This document shows, piece by piece, positions 45,166 through 57,226 of a stretch of 64,000 nt of DNA. How positions within the stretch are numbered: the stretch's first letter is position 1; each line of letters opens with the position of its first letter. The position numbers were made by a program, and so were the translations under genes. The DNA is from Flavobacterium hercynium (GTDB lineage: Bacteria; Bacteroidota; Bacteroidia; Flavobacteriales; Flavobacteriaceae): NCBI RefSeq assembly GCF_002217285.1, contig NZ_MUGW01000026.1, positions 176,842-240,841 of the forward strand, in the 5' to 3' direction. The notes under the pieces were generated by a model. The model was not told the DNA's origin. It made no database searches and saw only the letters and a program-made list of their open reading frames with translations.

Positions 45166-45888
45166 TCAAGGGTTTGAAAAAGTATCTTGTCTGTATTTTT
45201 CAAGATATTCTTTAAGACTGATTTTATGAGGAGTAAAATTATCCTCCAGGGTTTGTAATTTTTTTATTCTGTCAAATCTAAAAAGCCTAAAGTCTTTTCG
45301 GGTACGACACAATGCAATTAAATACCAATTTTCTCCAACTTTATTGATGACAGCAAAAGGTTCGACACACCTTTTAGTGGTTTCATCCTTTTGAGCACCT
45401 TGATATTCAATTTCAAGTACATTAAAATTGGTAATTGAATTTTGAATAGAAGAAAGTAAATTACTAAATTCAAAAATAACAGTAGGATCCTGCCAAAATT
45501 CAACGCGATTCGATAGAAGATTGACTTTGTCTTTAGTATGATAACGTAATACAGACTTTATTTTTATAATGGCTTCGCTGTAATTTTTACTCAATGAAAC
45601 ATCTTTATTTATTGAAACAAGCTTTTCGGCGGTTATTAAAGCATTTGCTTCCTCTTCAGTAAACATAACCGGAGGCAATTTATAGCCATCCATTAAAGTA
45701 TAACCTTTACCTTCTTCCATTAAAATTGGAATTCCTGCTTTTTCTAAAGTTTGTAGGTCACGATAAATAGTTCTGGTACTTACTTCAAATTTTCGGGCAA
45801 AGTCAGACGCAGTGAACAATCTTTTTGTTTGAAGTAATGTCAATAAGGTAATTAATCTTGAAAGCCTTGAAGTCTCAATATCAGACAT
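45166..45888 (-). CDS. HTH-WYL (YafY-type) transcriptional regulator
   Basis: A 240-residue regulator. The N-terminal DeoR/HTH_11-type domain (about 8-65) includes FTASDFARKFEVSTRTIYRDLQTLEKAGIPI. A WYL domain (about 130-225) contains NWYLIALCRTRKDFRLFRFDRI, which carries the family tryptophan-tyrosine-leucine. WYL domains bind small ligands or nucleic acid. It probably controls the VOC gene downstream and may affect the divergent nitronate monooxygenase gene. Confidence 0.9.
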   Translation of the reverse strand: MSDIETSRLSRLITLLTLLQTKRLFTASDFARKFEVSTRTIYRDLQTLEKAGIPILMEEGKGYTLMDGYKLPPVMFTEEEANALITAEKLVSINKDVSLSKNYSEAIIKIKSVLRYHTKDKVNLLSNRVEFWQDPTVIFEFSNLLSSIQNSITNFNVLEIEYQGAQKDETTKRCVEPFAVINKVGENWYLIALCRTRKDFRLFRFDRIKKLQTLEDNFTPHKISLKEYLEKYRQDTFSNP

Positions 45889-45917
45889 TAAATTTTATTT
45901 TAAGAGATACATTTTTT

Positions 45918-45946
45918 CAAAAGTAAAGATAAAATAATTAAGCAAA
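45918..45946 (-). promoter_or_regulatory. Promoter of the WYL regulator gene
   Basis: On the minus strand, TTTG (45943-45946) is followed after 17 nt by TACTTTTG (45918-45925), matching TTTG-N17-23-TAnnTTTG. Confidence 0.6.
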
Positions 45947-45964
45947 TTTTCTTTTAATAACAAC

Positions 45965-45996
45965 TTTGGTTTTACCAACATTGATTTGTAATTTTG
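45965..45996 (+). promoter_or_regulatory. Promoter of the nitronate monooxygenase gene
   Basis: TTTG (45965-45968) and TAATTTTG (45989-45996) are separated by 20 nt, a near-ideal Bacteroidota promoter. It lies back to back with the WYL promoter and shows that translation cannot begin at the in-frame TTG at 45966. Confidence 0.7.
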
Positions 45997-46037
45997 ATAG
46001 AAAGACAGCTAATTTTAGCACTATTAAAATTCAAAAT

Positions 46038-47102
46038 ATGAAATGGGCAAACGAAATAACAAACTTGTTTAAAACAAAATATCCCATCGTACAAGCTCCT
46101 ATGTTTGGCGTGGCAACACCTGAAATGGTAAAATCAGCTACAGATGCAAATGTTTTAGGCTCGCTTCCTTTAGGTGATTTGCCTCCCGAAAAATGTATCG
46201 AACTGATCCGAACGACCAGAAAGCTTACTGATAAACCTTTTGCAGTAAATTTATTTGTTTATGAATATCCCGCTATTACACCAGACTTAATAGAAAAGTA
46301 TAATCAGACTAAGTCCTATATCGAGGATTTGGCAAGAAGCAAAAATTTAGAAGTCAAACTTCACGATCTTGATACTTTACAAATTACAGATTACAGAGAT
46401 CAGGTTGATGCTGCTATAGGGGAGAATTGTAAAATCTTAAGTTTTATTTTTGGTCAGCTTGATGATAACAGTATCGAAAAACTAAAGCGAAATAATGTTA
46501 TTCTTGTAGGTACTTGCACCTCTGTTCGTGAGGCTAAATTACTTGAAGCAGCAGGAATCGATGTAATTTGCGTACAGGGAATAGAAGCTGGCGGTCACAG
46601 AGGAAGTTTTGAGACCGAAATTATACCGCAAATTGGTGGATTATCGCTTTTATCACAAGTTTATGAAAGCGTAAAAGTACCTTTGATTTACGGAGGCGGA
46701 ATTTACAACGGAAAAACTTTGCTTGCCATGAAAACTTTGGGCGCTCAGGGATTTCAGGTTGGAAGTCTGCTTTTGGGATCTGCTGAAAGTGCACTTTTAG
46801 AATTTGAAAAGCAAAAACTAAGACAATCTTCAGAAAAAGATATCATACTTTCCAAAAGTTATTCCGGACGTTACGCCAGAGGTCTCGTTACAGAATTTTC
46901 ACGATTAATAGAGGCAACGCCACATATATTGCCTTATCCGTACCAAAATAAGCTTACAGCTGAATTGCGAAAAGAAGCAAAAGCCCATAAAAATGCTGAT
47001 TTTGTGGGTATTTGGACAGGTCAGTCTATAAACGGCTATAGTGGCGATACTACAAAAGACATATTTTTGAGGCTAATTGCTGATACAGAAAAGAATGCGT
47101 AG
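46038..47102 (+). CDS. Nitronate monooxygenase-like FMN enzyme
   Basis: A 354-residue TIM-barrel flavoprotein of the nitronate monooxygenase/2-nitropropane dioxygenase family. Marks: YPIVQAPMFGVATPEMV near the N-terminus, GGHRGSF around residue 185 carrying the family His, IYGGGIYNG, and the phosphate-binding GAQGFQVGSLLLGS. It oxidises alkyl nitronates such as propionate 3-nitronate to aldehydes or ketones. The start at 46038 (MKWANEITNLF) is supported by the promoter just upstream. It is transcribed alone, divergent from the WYL regulator. Confidence 0.9.
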   Translation: MKWANEITNLFKTKYPIVQAPMFGVATPEMVKSATDANVLGSLPLGDLPPEKCIELIRTTRKLTDKPFAVNLFVYEYPAITPDLIEKYNQTKSYIEDLARSKNLEVKLHDLDTLQITDYRDQVDAAIGENCKILSFIFGQLDDNSIEKLKRNNVILVGTCTSVREAKLLEAAGIDVICVQGIEAGGHRGSFETEIIPQIGGLSLLSQVYESVKVPLIYGGGIYNGKTLLAMKTLGAQGFQVGSLLLGSAESALLEFEKQKLRQSSEKDIILSKSYSGRYARGLVTEFSRLIEATPHILPYPYQNKLTAELRKEAKAHKNADFVGIWTGQSINGYSGDTTKDIFLRLIADTEKNA

Positions 47103-47183
47103 CTAAAATAAAAGTTTAATCCATTAAAGATGTTGATTTATAGATCAATAGAATCAGTGGTAGAAAGAATTGAGCAGTTGTTT

Positions 47184-48080
47184 TTAATTTAAATTTCGAT
47201 ACTCAACAGGAGTATATCCCGTATTTTTTTTAAACATTCGATTAAAATGCTGTGGATACTTAAATCCTAGTTCAAATGCAATCTGACTAATAGATTTGGT
47301 GGTGTCAAAAATCCTTTCTTTGGCTAAGCTAATCAATTTCAATTGAATGTGTTCCTGAGCAGATTTCCCTGTTTCTTTTTTTATTAAGTCACCAAAATAA
47401 TTAGGAGAAAGATTTAAAAGATTAGCAAAGTAACCAACTAAAGGCAAACCTGTATCCTGCGCGTTTTCTGATTGAAAATAGTCATTTAGCAGATTTTCAA
47501 ATTTTGATAAAATATCAGTATTAATATTTTCCCGGGTTATGAATTGCCTGTCATAAAAACGAACACAATAATTTAACAGCAATTCAATATTGTTTGTTAT
47601 AATATTTTTACTGTGTTTATCTATAGACTGACTTAGTTCATATTCTAATTTAGAAAATAAGTCCCTAATGATTTGTTGCTCCTTCAATGACAAATGAAGC
47701 CCTTCATTCGAATCATAAGAAAAGAAGGAATATTGATTCATTTGCTTTCCTAAAGCAGTTCCCTTTATTAAATCAGGATGAAAAAGCAATGCCATTCCGG
47801 TAGGTTTGTAATCAATAGGATTGTTAACTTCTATTACTTGTCCCGGTGCAATAAAAACCATAGTTCCGTCATCATAATCATAATTGTTGCGACCGTATTT
47901 TAGTTCACCGCAATTTCCGGCTTTCAAAAAAATGGCGTAAAAATCAAAATGCAGGCGACTGTTATTAGGCAATGCTTTTGTATCTGAATTATTAAACACA
48001 CTGATTAGCGGATGCTTGGTTTCAACACCTTTAAGATCATTGTACTTTGCGATTTGTTCAATTTTTATAATTTGCTCCAT
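47184..48080 (-). CDS. AraC-family transcriptional regulator, second copy
   Basis: A 298-residue regulator. I chose the ATG at 48080 (MEQIIKIEQIAKYND) because it aligns with the start of the close paralog at 50262-51158 (MEQVFNFETISEYND). A cupin-like N-terminal half precedes the double HTH in the last 100 residues (LSPNYFGDLIKKETGKSAQEHIQ, ELGFKYPQHFNRMFKKNTGYTPVEYR). It is divergent from the aldo-keto reductase gene at 48269 and is the likely regulator of it. A 21-bp-spaced repeat lies between them. Confidence 0.93.
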   Translation of the reverse strand: MEQIIKIEQIAKYNDLKGVETKHPLISVFNNSDTKALPNNSRLHFDFYAIFLKAGNCGELKYGRNNYDYDDGTMVFIAPGQVIEVNNPIDYKPTGMALLFHPDLIKGTALGKQMNQYSFFSYDSNEGLHLSLKEQQIIRDLFSKLEYELSQSIDKHSKNIITNNIELLLNYCVRFYDRQFITRENINTDILSKFENLLNDYFQSENAQDTGLPLVGYFANLLNLSPNYFGDLIKKETGKSAQEHIQLKLISLAKERIFDTTKSISQIAFELGFKYPQHFNRMFKKNTGYTPVEYRNLN

Positions 48081-48153
48081 CTTGCCTTCATTTAAAATAA
48101 AGTACAAATATACTACGCAGTGTGCTAATTAGTTAGGCTAAACATTCAAAACA

Positions 48154-49246
<1,093 letters not shown>

Positions 49247-49260
49247 TAAAAACCAGAGAT

Positions 49261-49641
49261 ATGTTTAATAAAGTAGAAGATGATATCGAGAAAATTCTTG
49301 ATCTGACCCGCCAACTGACACAGTCAATGATTGACAAAAATACAGTTGAAATGAGTAAGATCTTAGATGGAAATTTTACGCTGACGCATATTACTGGTTA
49401 TGTTCAGTCGAAGGAAGAATGGTTTTCAGAAATTGAAAATGAAACAATGAGATATTATTCGTTTTCTGAAATTACTACTTCAGTAAAAATTGATGGAGCA
49501 AAGGCTGTATTTATTGGTCAAAATCTGCTGGATGCCAAAATTTGGGGCATGCAGAACAATTGGCGCTTGCAACAAACAATGCAACTTGAAAAGAGGAATG
49601 ATAAGTGGATTATTCTGAAGTCTGTGGCAACAACATTTTAA
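49261..49641 (+). CDS. NTF2-like (DUF4440/SnoaL-type) protein, cytoplasmic
   Basis: A 126-residue single-domain protein with the NTF2-like pattern: an N-terminal helix (DLTRQLTQSMIDKNTVEMSKILD), then strands with FTLTHITGYVQSKEEWFSEI, and a C-terminal strand KRNDKWIILKSVATTF. It has no signal peptide. It is related in pattern to the exported protein at 53208, which also follows an aldo-keto reductase gene. Such proteins may be small binding proteins or isomerase-like enzymes; no reaction is assigned. Confidence 0.82.
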   Translation: MFNKVEDDIEKILDLTRQLTQSMIDKNTVEMSKILDGNFTLTHITGYVQSKEEWFSEIENETMRYYSFSEITTSVKIDGAKAVFIGQNLLDAKIWGMQNNWRLQQTMQLEKRNDKWIILKSVATTF

Positions 49642-49693
49642 ATAATAATCTCGTACCAAAAATTAAAATGGAGTACTAATTAAACAAGTATTT

Positions 49694-50272
49694 ATGAGAA
49701 AAGTAATTATTATAGGGGCGGGAGGAAGTCTCGCCAAGTATGTTATAGGAGCAATAAAAGAACTTGGGAACATTGAACTAACTTTATTTTTGAGAAGCAG
49801 TAACCGTTTGTCAAAAAATGAATCAGAGAACTGCACTATTATCGAAGGTGATGCAATGAAGTACGACGATGTTAAAAAAGCTATTGCTGGACAAGATGTA
49901 GTATATGTAAACCTTGCGGGAAATTTAGAACCTATGATAAAAAACATTGTCAGATCAATGCAGGAAAATGATGTTAGGCGTATCATCGCAATAAGTTCAA
50001 TAGGTATTTACGAAACACCTTTAAAGCCTGTTTTAGTACCGTATAGAAAATTAGCAGATGTTATTGAAAATTCCGGATTAGAGTATACTATTCTGCGACC
50101 TGATTGGTTTACCAATACAAATGAAATCGATTATGCGCTAACGCAGAAAGGAACTCCGGAAACTGGATCAGCCATTTCCAGAAAAAGTATTGCATTGTTT
50201 ATTTCTAAAATTATTGATCAGCCTGATTTACACAAAAATGAAAATTTAGGAATTAGTAAACCTAGTTCATAA
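49694..50272 (+). CDS. NAD(P)-binding NmrA/SDR-like protein
   Basis: A 192-residue Rossmann protein with the dinucleotide motif GAGGSLAKY (residues 8-16), an acidic EGDAM segment, and YTILRPDWFTN near residue 135, as in the short NmrA/YwnB-like oxidoreductases. Its 3' end overlaps the convergent AraC gene by 11 nt. It probably completes a small AKR-NTF2-SDR operon starting at 48269. Substrate unknown. Confidence 0.85.
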   Translation: MRKVIIIGAGGSLAKYVIGAIKELGNIELTLFLRSSNRLSKNESENCTIIEGDAMKYDDVKKAIAGQDVVYVNLAGNLEPMIKNIVRSMQENDVRRIIAISSIGIYETPLKPVLVPYRKLADVIENSGLEYTILRPDWFTNTNEIDYALTQKGTPETGSAISRKSIALFISKIIDQPDLHKNENLGISKPSS

Positions 50273-51158
50273 TCCTGTATTCATTAGGAGTATTACCAAC
50301 ATGCTGTTTGAAAAAACGAGTAAAATGCTGCGGATATTTAAAGCCTAATTCATACGCGATCTCATTAATGGTTTTTGAAGAATCAAAAATTTTGTTTTTG
50401 GCAGTATCAATAATTTTATTTTGAATGTATTCCTGAGCAGATTTTCCGGTTTCTTTTTTAATCAGGTCACCAAAATAATTAGGTGATAAATTAAGTTCAC
50501 CGGCATAGTAAGCAACGGAAGGTAATCCTATTGTATTAGGTTTTTCAGAAGAAAAATAACTGTTTAAGAGTTCTTCAAATTTGGCAACAATGCTTTTATT
50601 GGTAGTATCTCTGGTAATAAATTGCCTATCGTAGAATCTTTCGCAGTAATTAAAAAACAGCTCAATATTAGACGCTATAAGTTTTTTGCTGTGTTTGTCG
50701 ATAGATTGTTTTAATTCAATTTCGATTTTGGCGAAGCAGTCCAGGACAAGTTGTCTTTCTTTTTCTGATAGGTGCAGCGCTTCACTGGTATTGTAACTGA
50801 AAAAACTATATTCACTAATACTTTTTGCCAGTGATGTACCGCGGATTAAATCGGAGTGAAAAACTAGCCCATGACCTGCCGGCTGATAATAATCTATCTT
50901 ATTTTCTACATCGATCGTCTGACCTGGTGATACAAAAACTAAGGTTCCTTCCTGATAATCATAATAATTACGACCGTATTTTAAATCCCCGCATTTTACC
51001 TGTTTTAGGAATATGCAATAAAGTTCAAAATTCATTTTAGAACCTGTTCTTGGTTTAGCTTTAGAAAAATCAATTATACTAACTAATGGATGCAAAGTTT
51101 CATGATTATTAAAATCATTGTATTCACTAATAGTTTCGAAGTTAAATACCTGTTCCAT
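50262..51158 (-). CDS. AraC-family transcriptional regulator, third copy
   Basis: A 298-residue regulator, a close paralog of the protein at 47184-48080. The two share LKYGRNxYDYxxGTxVFxxPGQ, SIDKHSK, RFYDRQFITR and LNLSPNYFGDLIKKETGKSAQE. The double HTH lies in the last 100 residues. It is divergent from the aldo-keto reductase gene at 51310 and is its likely regulator. The stop overlaps the end of the SDR-like gene on the other strand. Confidence 0.93.
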   Translation of the reverse strand: MEQVFNFETISEYNDFNNHETLHPLVSIIDFSKAKPRTGSKMNFELYCIFLKQVKCGDLKYGRNYYDYQEGTLVFVSPGQTIDVENKIDYYQPAGHGLVFHSDLIRGTSLAKSISEYSFFSYNTSEALHLSEKERQLVLDCFAKIEIELKQSIDKHSKKLIASNIELFFNYCERFYDRQFITRDTTNKSIVAKFEELLNSYFSSEKPNTIGLPSVAYYAGELNLSPNYFGDLIKKETGKSAQEYIQNKIIDTAKNKIFDSSKTINEIAYELGFKYPQHFTRFFKQHVGNTPNEYRIMN

Positions 51159-51218
51159 ATCTTTTCATTATTTATGCTACAAATTTAGCTATTTAAAAAA
51201 CCAGTAGGTTTCGAATCA

Positions 51219-51282
51219 GTAATCTTGGTAGGAGATTCCGTAATCTGTATACCAGTACCGTCATATTAAGTTCGGAAATTTG
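51219..51282 (+). promoter_or_regulatory. Candidate AraC-type site and promoter, operon at 51310
   Basis: GTAATCT occurs at 51219-51225 and again at 51240-51246, a 21-bp period. The second copy continues GTATACCAGT and lies 39 nt before TTTGTAA at 51279. The arrangement matches 48154-48217. Confidence 0.5.
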
Positions 51283-51285
51283 TAA

Positions 51286-52161
<876 letters not shown>

Positions 52162-52175
52162 AAAATATATTTTAA

Positions 52176-53177
<1,002 letters not shown>

Positions 53178-53207
53178 AAAATATACTAATTGAAAACGAC
53201 TATCATT

Positions 53208-53651
53208 ATGAAAAAGATATTTCCAAAACTACTTATACTCATGTTGGCCGCAAGCAATTCTTTTGCCCAAAAGACTGTTGCAGAACAGGAAGTAATTCAG
53301 CTTTCAAAGCAAAAATGGGAATGGATGGCTGATAAAAATGTAAATAAACTTACACCATTGTTTGATGATAAAGCTGTGTTTGTTCATATGGGCGGAAGTT
53401 GGGGAAAGACTCAGGAAATCAATGTGATTAAAAGTGGAGGAATTCATTACAAGAAAGCTGACATTCATGAAGTTTCCGTAAACATTATGGATAACACGGC
53501 TATACTTTTGAATAAAATCACACTTTTAGCTGTAGTAGGAGGCAATGAAGTTACCAATCCGTTTATAGTAACAGAAGTATACATAAAGCGTGATAATGAC
53601 TGGAAACTAGGTTCATTGTCATTCACTAAATTAATAACACCAGGACAATAA
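53208..53651 (+). CDS. Exported NTF2-like (DUF4440) protein
   Basis: A 147-residue protein with a clear signal peptide (MKKIFPKLLILMLAASNSFAQ) and a DUF4440/NTF2-like domain (segments KQKWEWMADKNVNKLTPLFDDKAVFVHMGG and DNDWKLGSLSF). The ATG at 53208 is preferred to a TTG at 53190 because it gives a normal signal peptide. It is an exported counterpart of the cytoplasmic protein at 49261. It is the first of six consecutive exported products. Confidence 0.85.
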   Translation: MKKIFPKLLILMLAASNSFAQKTVAEQEVIQLSKQKWEWMADKNVNKLTPLFDDKAVFVHMGGSWGKTQEINVIKSGGIHYKKADIHEVSVNIMDNTAILLNKITLLAVVGGNEVTNPFIVTEVYIKRDNDWKLGSLSFTKLITPGQ

Positions 53652-53668
53652 AATTAAAAAAAAATAAG

Positions 53669-54754
53669 ATGAATAATAAAATCATTACTTGCTGGACTGT
53701 TTTATGCCTGTCACTGATTATGACAAGTTCATCACTTTCAGCACAAAAAAAAGTAAAGCAAAAGCCACTCATTATTGAAGAACAGGGAAGCTTTGCTGTG
53801 GGAGGAACTATGATTGAGAACCCAGGCACATTTGATCCGTATAACATCACTCCGGCAGGACAGACTTTTCGCGGCGATCATGCGTATGTTTTTTATCAGG
53901 TACCGGCTGAATCACGCAAATATCCTTTGGTAATGTGGCATGGTATAGGTCAGTTTTCTAAAACCTGGGAAACAACACCAGATGGGCGAGATGGATTTCA
54001 AAACATATTTCTTCGCAGAAAATTCCCTGTCTATCTTTTAGACCAGCCCAGAAGAGGAAATGCAGGAAGAAGTACAGATGTCGCTTCGGTTAAACCTATT
54101 CCCGATGAACAGCAATGGTTTGGTGTTTTTCGTATAGGAATTTGGCCAGATTATTATGAAGGAGTACAATTTGCACGTGATCCGGAGACACTGAATCAAT
54201 ACTTTCGTTCCATGACTCCAAATTTAGGAACAATAGATTTGAATGTTACTACGGATGCAGCTTCTGCACTATTCAATAAAATTGGTCCTGCCATTCTGGT
54301 TACTCATTCTCACTCTGGCGGTATGGGATGGATTACAGCCATTAAAAATCAAAATGTGAAAGCCATTGTATCTTATGAACCCGGAAGCGGATTTTTATTT
54401 CCCGAAGGTGAAGTACCGTCACCAATAGCCAGTTCAGCAGGTGCTTTAGAAGCCACAGGTATACCTCTTCAGGATTTCCTGAAGCTGACTAAAATTCCAA
54501 TAATAATTTATTATGGAGATAATATTCCGGATCAACCATCAAAAAACTCAGGTGCAGACGGTTGGAGAGCACGTTTGGAAATGGCGAGACTGTGGCGTGA
54601 TGCGGTGAATAAAAAAGGTGGTGATGCTACAGTAGTTCACCTTCCAGAAGCAGGTCTTAAAGGCAATACTCATTTTCCGTTTTTGGATTTAAATAATATC
54701 CAAGTCGCAGATTTAATGTCTTCGTGGCTGAAAGAAAAGGGATTGGACAAGTAA
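53669..54754 (+). CDS. Exported alpha/beta hydrolase
   Basis: A 361-residue protein with a signal peptide (about 1-25) and an alpha/beta-hydrolase fold. The oxyanion region is VMWHGIGQFSKTWE (about 88-101). The nucleophile elbow reads SHSGG with the likely S216, where the first Gly of GxSxG is replaced by Ser. A late His lies in GNTHFPF. This resembles secreted esterases of the EstA-like type. It starts 17 nt after the NTF2-like gene. Substrate unknown. Confidence 0.83.
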   Translation: MNNKIITCWTVLCLSLIMTSSSLSAQKKVKQKPLIIEEQGSFAVGGTMIENPGTFDPYNITPAGQTFRGDHAYVFYQVPAESRKYPLVMWHGIGQFSKTWETTPDGRDGFQNIFLRRKFPVYLLDQPRRGNAGRSTDVASVKPIPDEQQWFGVFRIGIWPDYYEGVQFARDPETLNQYFRSMTPNLGTIDLNVTTDAASALFNKIGPAILVTHSHSGGMGWITAIKNQNVKAIVSYEPGSGFLFPEGEVPSPIASSAGALEATGIPLQDFLKLTKIPIIIYYGDNIPDQPSKNSGADGWRARLEMARLWRDAVNKKGGDATVVHLPEAGLKGNTHFPFLDLNNIQVADLMSSWLKEKGLDK

Positions 54755-54773
54755 ACTCATTGAAGCATCTAAA

Positions 54774-55403
54774 ATGAAAAAATTAACTACACTTTTGGTT
54801 CTGATAACAACAGTCTTTTGCATGTTTTCCGGTTGTAGCAAAGCACAGGAAAACCTTCAAAATAAAGACGAAATAAAATCTGATAAAAATATATTGATTG
54901 TGTATTTATCACGAACTAAAAACACCAAAGCAGTTGCTGAAATGATCCATAAGAATACAGGCGGATCATTAGTAGAGATTGAATTGCAAAATCCTTATCC
55001 GGCAGATTACAAAATGATAGTCAGTCAGGTTGCCAAAGAAAATGAAATGGACTATTTGCCTCCTCTTAAAACAAAAATTGAAAATATTGAAAAGTTTGAT
55101 ATTGTGTTTGTGGGCTTTCCAACTTGGGGTATGCAGCTGCCACCGCCAATGAAAAGTTTTTTGAAACAATATGATTTAGAAGGAAAAACAATAATTCCAT
55201 TTAATACTAATGCAGGTTACGGAATTGGGAGCACTTTTCAAACTGTAAAAGAATTAGCTCCTAAAAGCAAAATATTAGAAGGTTTTTCAGTTAAAGGCGG
55301 TAAAGAAAGAGATGGGATTTTATTTGTGATTGAAGGTGAAAAAGAAAAGGAAGTTCAAGGTGAAATCAAAAAATGGCTCAAGAAAATAGGTTTGGGTAAC
55401 TAA
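54774..55403 (+). CDS. Flavodoxin-like lipoprotein
   Basis: A 209-residue protein with a lipoprotein signal (MFSGC, Cys21) followed by a flavodoxin_4-like domain. The FMN phosphate loop is YLSRTKNTKAVA (about 45-56), and FVGFPTWGMQLPPPMKSFL carries the flavin-contact tryptophan region. Flavodoxins are normally cytoplasmic electron carriers, so a lipid-anchored exported one is unusual. It would need a periplasmic electron source. It sits 19 nt after the hydrolase gene and 15 nt before the decarboxylase-like gene. Confidence 0.88.
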   Translation: MKKLTTLLVLITTVFCMFSGCSKAQENLQNKDEIKSDKNILIVYLSRTKNTKAVAEMIHKNTGGSLVEIELQNPYPADYKMIVSQVAKENEMDYLPPLKTKIENIEKFDIVFVGFPTWGMQLPPPMKSFLKQYDLEGKTIIPFNTNAGYGIGSTFQTVKELAPKSKILEGFSVKGGKERDGILFVIEGEKEKEVQGEIKKWLKKIGLGN

Positions 55404-55418
55404 TAAAAAAAGATAAAA

Positions 55419-56147
55419 ATGAAAACACATTTGAGACCAGTATTATTTATAATCCTATTACTTGCAACAACAATTATGAATGCTCAAAACAATATAAATC
55501 AAAATTTGAATGACAAGCAAAAAGCAATTGTAGGTATAGCTTCAACAACGGCTAAAGGCGATCTATCAAAACTTAAAGAAGAATTGAATACAGGACTTGA
55601 TGCCGGTTTAACAATTAATCAAATCAAGGAAGCTATCGTACATCTTTATGCTTATTGTGGATTTCCACGAAGTATCCGAGGCTTACAGACATTTATGACC
55701 GTCTTGGAAGAACGAAAAGTCAAAGGTATTACTGATGTTGTTGGAGCAGAAGCTTCACCAATAAAAACCGATAGAAGTAAATACGAAAGAGGCCAGGTAA
55801 TTTTAGAAAAACTGACTGAAACAAAACAGGATGGTCCAAAAAAAGGGTATTCTGCATTTGCACCTGAGATAGATATTTTTCTAAAAGAACATCTTTTTGC
55901 GGATATTTTTGAGCGTGATATTTTAACGTATGCAGAAAGAGAATTGGTAACAATTTCTGTGATAGCAAGTATAGGAGATGCAGAACCTATGTTGCAGTCG
56001 CATTTGAATATAGCTCTAAATGTTGGTTTAACACCTGTCCAGCTTCATGATTTCATAAGTGTTATTAGAGCAACTGTAGGTAAGAAAGAAGCTAAGGCAG
56101 CGCAAAAAGTGCTGGATGAAGTTCTAAAAACAAAAAGCAAAATTTAA
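55419..56147 (+). CDS. Exported carboxymuconolactone decarboxylase-like protein
   Basis: A 242-residue protein with a signal peptide (about 1-23) and two CMD-type helical modules. The first contains GLDAGLTINQIKEAIVHLYAYCGFPRSIRGLQTF, the second GDAEPMLQSHLNIALNVGLTPVQLHDFI. The CxxC pair of AhpD-type peroxidase partners is not seen, so a redox role as in AhpD is unlikely. CMD-fold enzymes can be lactone decarboxylases or hydrolase-like. Co-location with a cupin gene is common in Bacteroidota. Reaction unknown. Confidence 0.87.
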   Translation: MKTHLRPVLFIILLLATTIMNAQNNINQNLNDKQKAIVGIASTTAKGDLSKLKEELNTGLDAGLTINQIKEAIVHLYAYCGFPRSIRGLQTFMTVLEERKVKGITDVVGAEASPIKTDRSKYERGQVILEKLTETKQDGPKKGYSAFAPEIDIFLKEHLFADIFERDILTYAERELVTISVIASIGDAEPMLQSHLNIALNVGLTPVQLHDFISVIRATVGKKEAKAAQKVLDEVLKTKSKI

Positions 56148-56155
56148 ATGTAGAA

Positions 56156-57211
56156 ATGATGAAAAAAATAGCCTATATAATTGCCTTTATGAGTTTTACA
56201 GATATGACAAATGCACAATCAACTCAAAAGAGGTATGAACAAAATCCTTATACTTTGGTGTATGAAGGAGCTATAATCAAAAATGAAAAAGGAAAGGTAA
56301 ACATTCATCCTGTTTTTTATCAACTAAATGGAATTACGATTTCTGCTAATGTATATACACCCGCAAATTATGATGCTTCAAAAAAATATCCTGCAATTGT
56401 TGTTGCACATCCTAATGGTGGAATAAAGGAGCAGACAGCCGGATTGTATGCACAGCGATTAGCAGAATCAGGTTATATAACGATCACGTCAGATGCAGCT
56501 TATCAGGGTGCTAGCGGAGGAGAACCTCGTCATACTGATAAACCGGCAAATCGCATAGAAGATATTTTTGGAATGGCAGATTTTATTACGCAATATCCCG
56601 GAACAGATGCAAATCGTTTGGGAGTTTTAGGTATTTGTGGTGGTGGAGGCTATACATTGAAAGCTGTACAAGCAGACAAACGTTTCAAAGCAGTGGCTAC
56701 ACTGAGTATGTTCAATTCAGGCGAGGTAAGACGCAATGGTTTTCAGAATTCTCAATTGGCGACAATTCAGGAGCGCCTTAAAAAAGCTTCAGATGCACGT
56801 GCACAGGAAGCAGCAGGAGGTAAAATAATATATGCGGGTGTGGCAAGTATTACAGACGAAGAAATTGCTAAAACTTCAACCGATTTATATCGCGAAGGTT
56901 ATGAGTACTATTACAGAAGTCATGCTCATCCAAATTCTACCTTTTTATACACCATGAGCAGCCTGATGGATTTAATGACTTGGGATGCTGCGACGAATTT
57001 AGATTTAATCAATCAGTCTTTACTAATGATTGCCGGAAGCAAAGCCGATACAAAATACATGACAGATGAGGCATTTGATAAAGTAACCAATGCTAAAAAT
57101 AAGGAGTTATTTGTCATTGAAGGCGCGACGCATATACAAACCTATTGGAAGCCTGAATATGTGGCACAAGCAGTAACTAAATTAAAAACTTTTTATCAAA
57201 GTAATCTTTAA
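56156..57211 (+). CDS. Exported dienelactone hydrolase-like alpha/beta hydrolase
   Basis: A 351-residue protein with an N-terminal signal peptide (about 1-20). The nucleophile elbow is GICGGGG with Cys161 in place of Ser, the arrangement used by dienelactone hydrolases. A late His is found in EGATHIQTYW. The middle region contains AIVVAHPNGGIKEQ (oxyanion) and SDAAYQGASGGEPRH. It follows the CMD-like gene by 8 nt. Together they suggest conversion of a lactone or ester outside the cytoplasm; this is inference. Confidence 0.85.
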   Translation: MMKKIAYIIAFMSFTDMTNAQSTQKRYEQNPYTLVYEGAIIKNEKGKVNIHPVFYQLNGITISANVYTPANYDASKKYPAIVVAHPNGGIKEQTAGLYAQRLAESGYITITSDAAYQGASGGEPRHTDKPANRIEDIFGMADFITQYPGTDANRLGVLGICGGGGYTLKAVQADKRFKAVATLSMFNSGEVRRNGFQNSQLATIQERLKKASDARAQEAAGGKIIYAGVASITDEEIAKTSTDLYREGYEYYYRSHAHPNSTFLYTMSSLMDLMTWDAATNLDLINQSLLMIAGSKADTKYMTDEAFDKVTNAKNKELFVIEGATHIQTYWKPEYVAQAVTKLKTFYQSNL

Positions 57212-57226
57212 AATACTCAGGAAATA

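Noticed and set aside
45966..46037. Upstream TTG start for the nitronate monooxygenase
   Set aside because: It falls in the -33 element of a near-ideal promoter, so it would not be transcribed.
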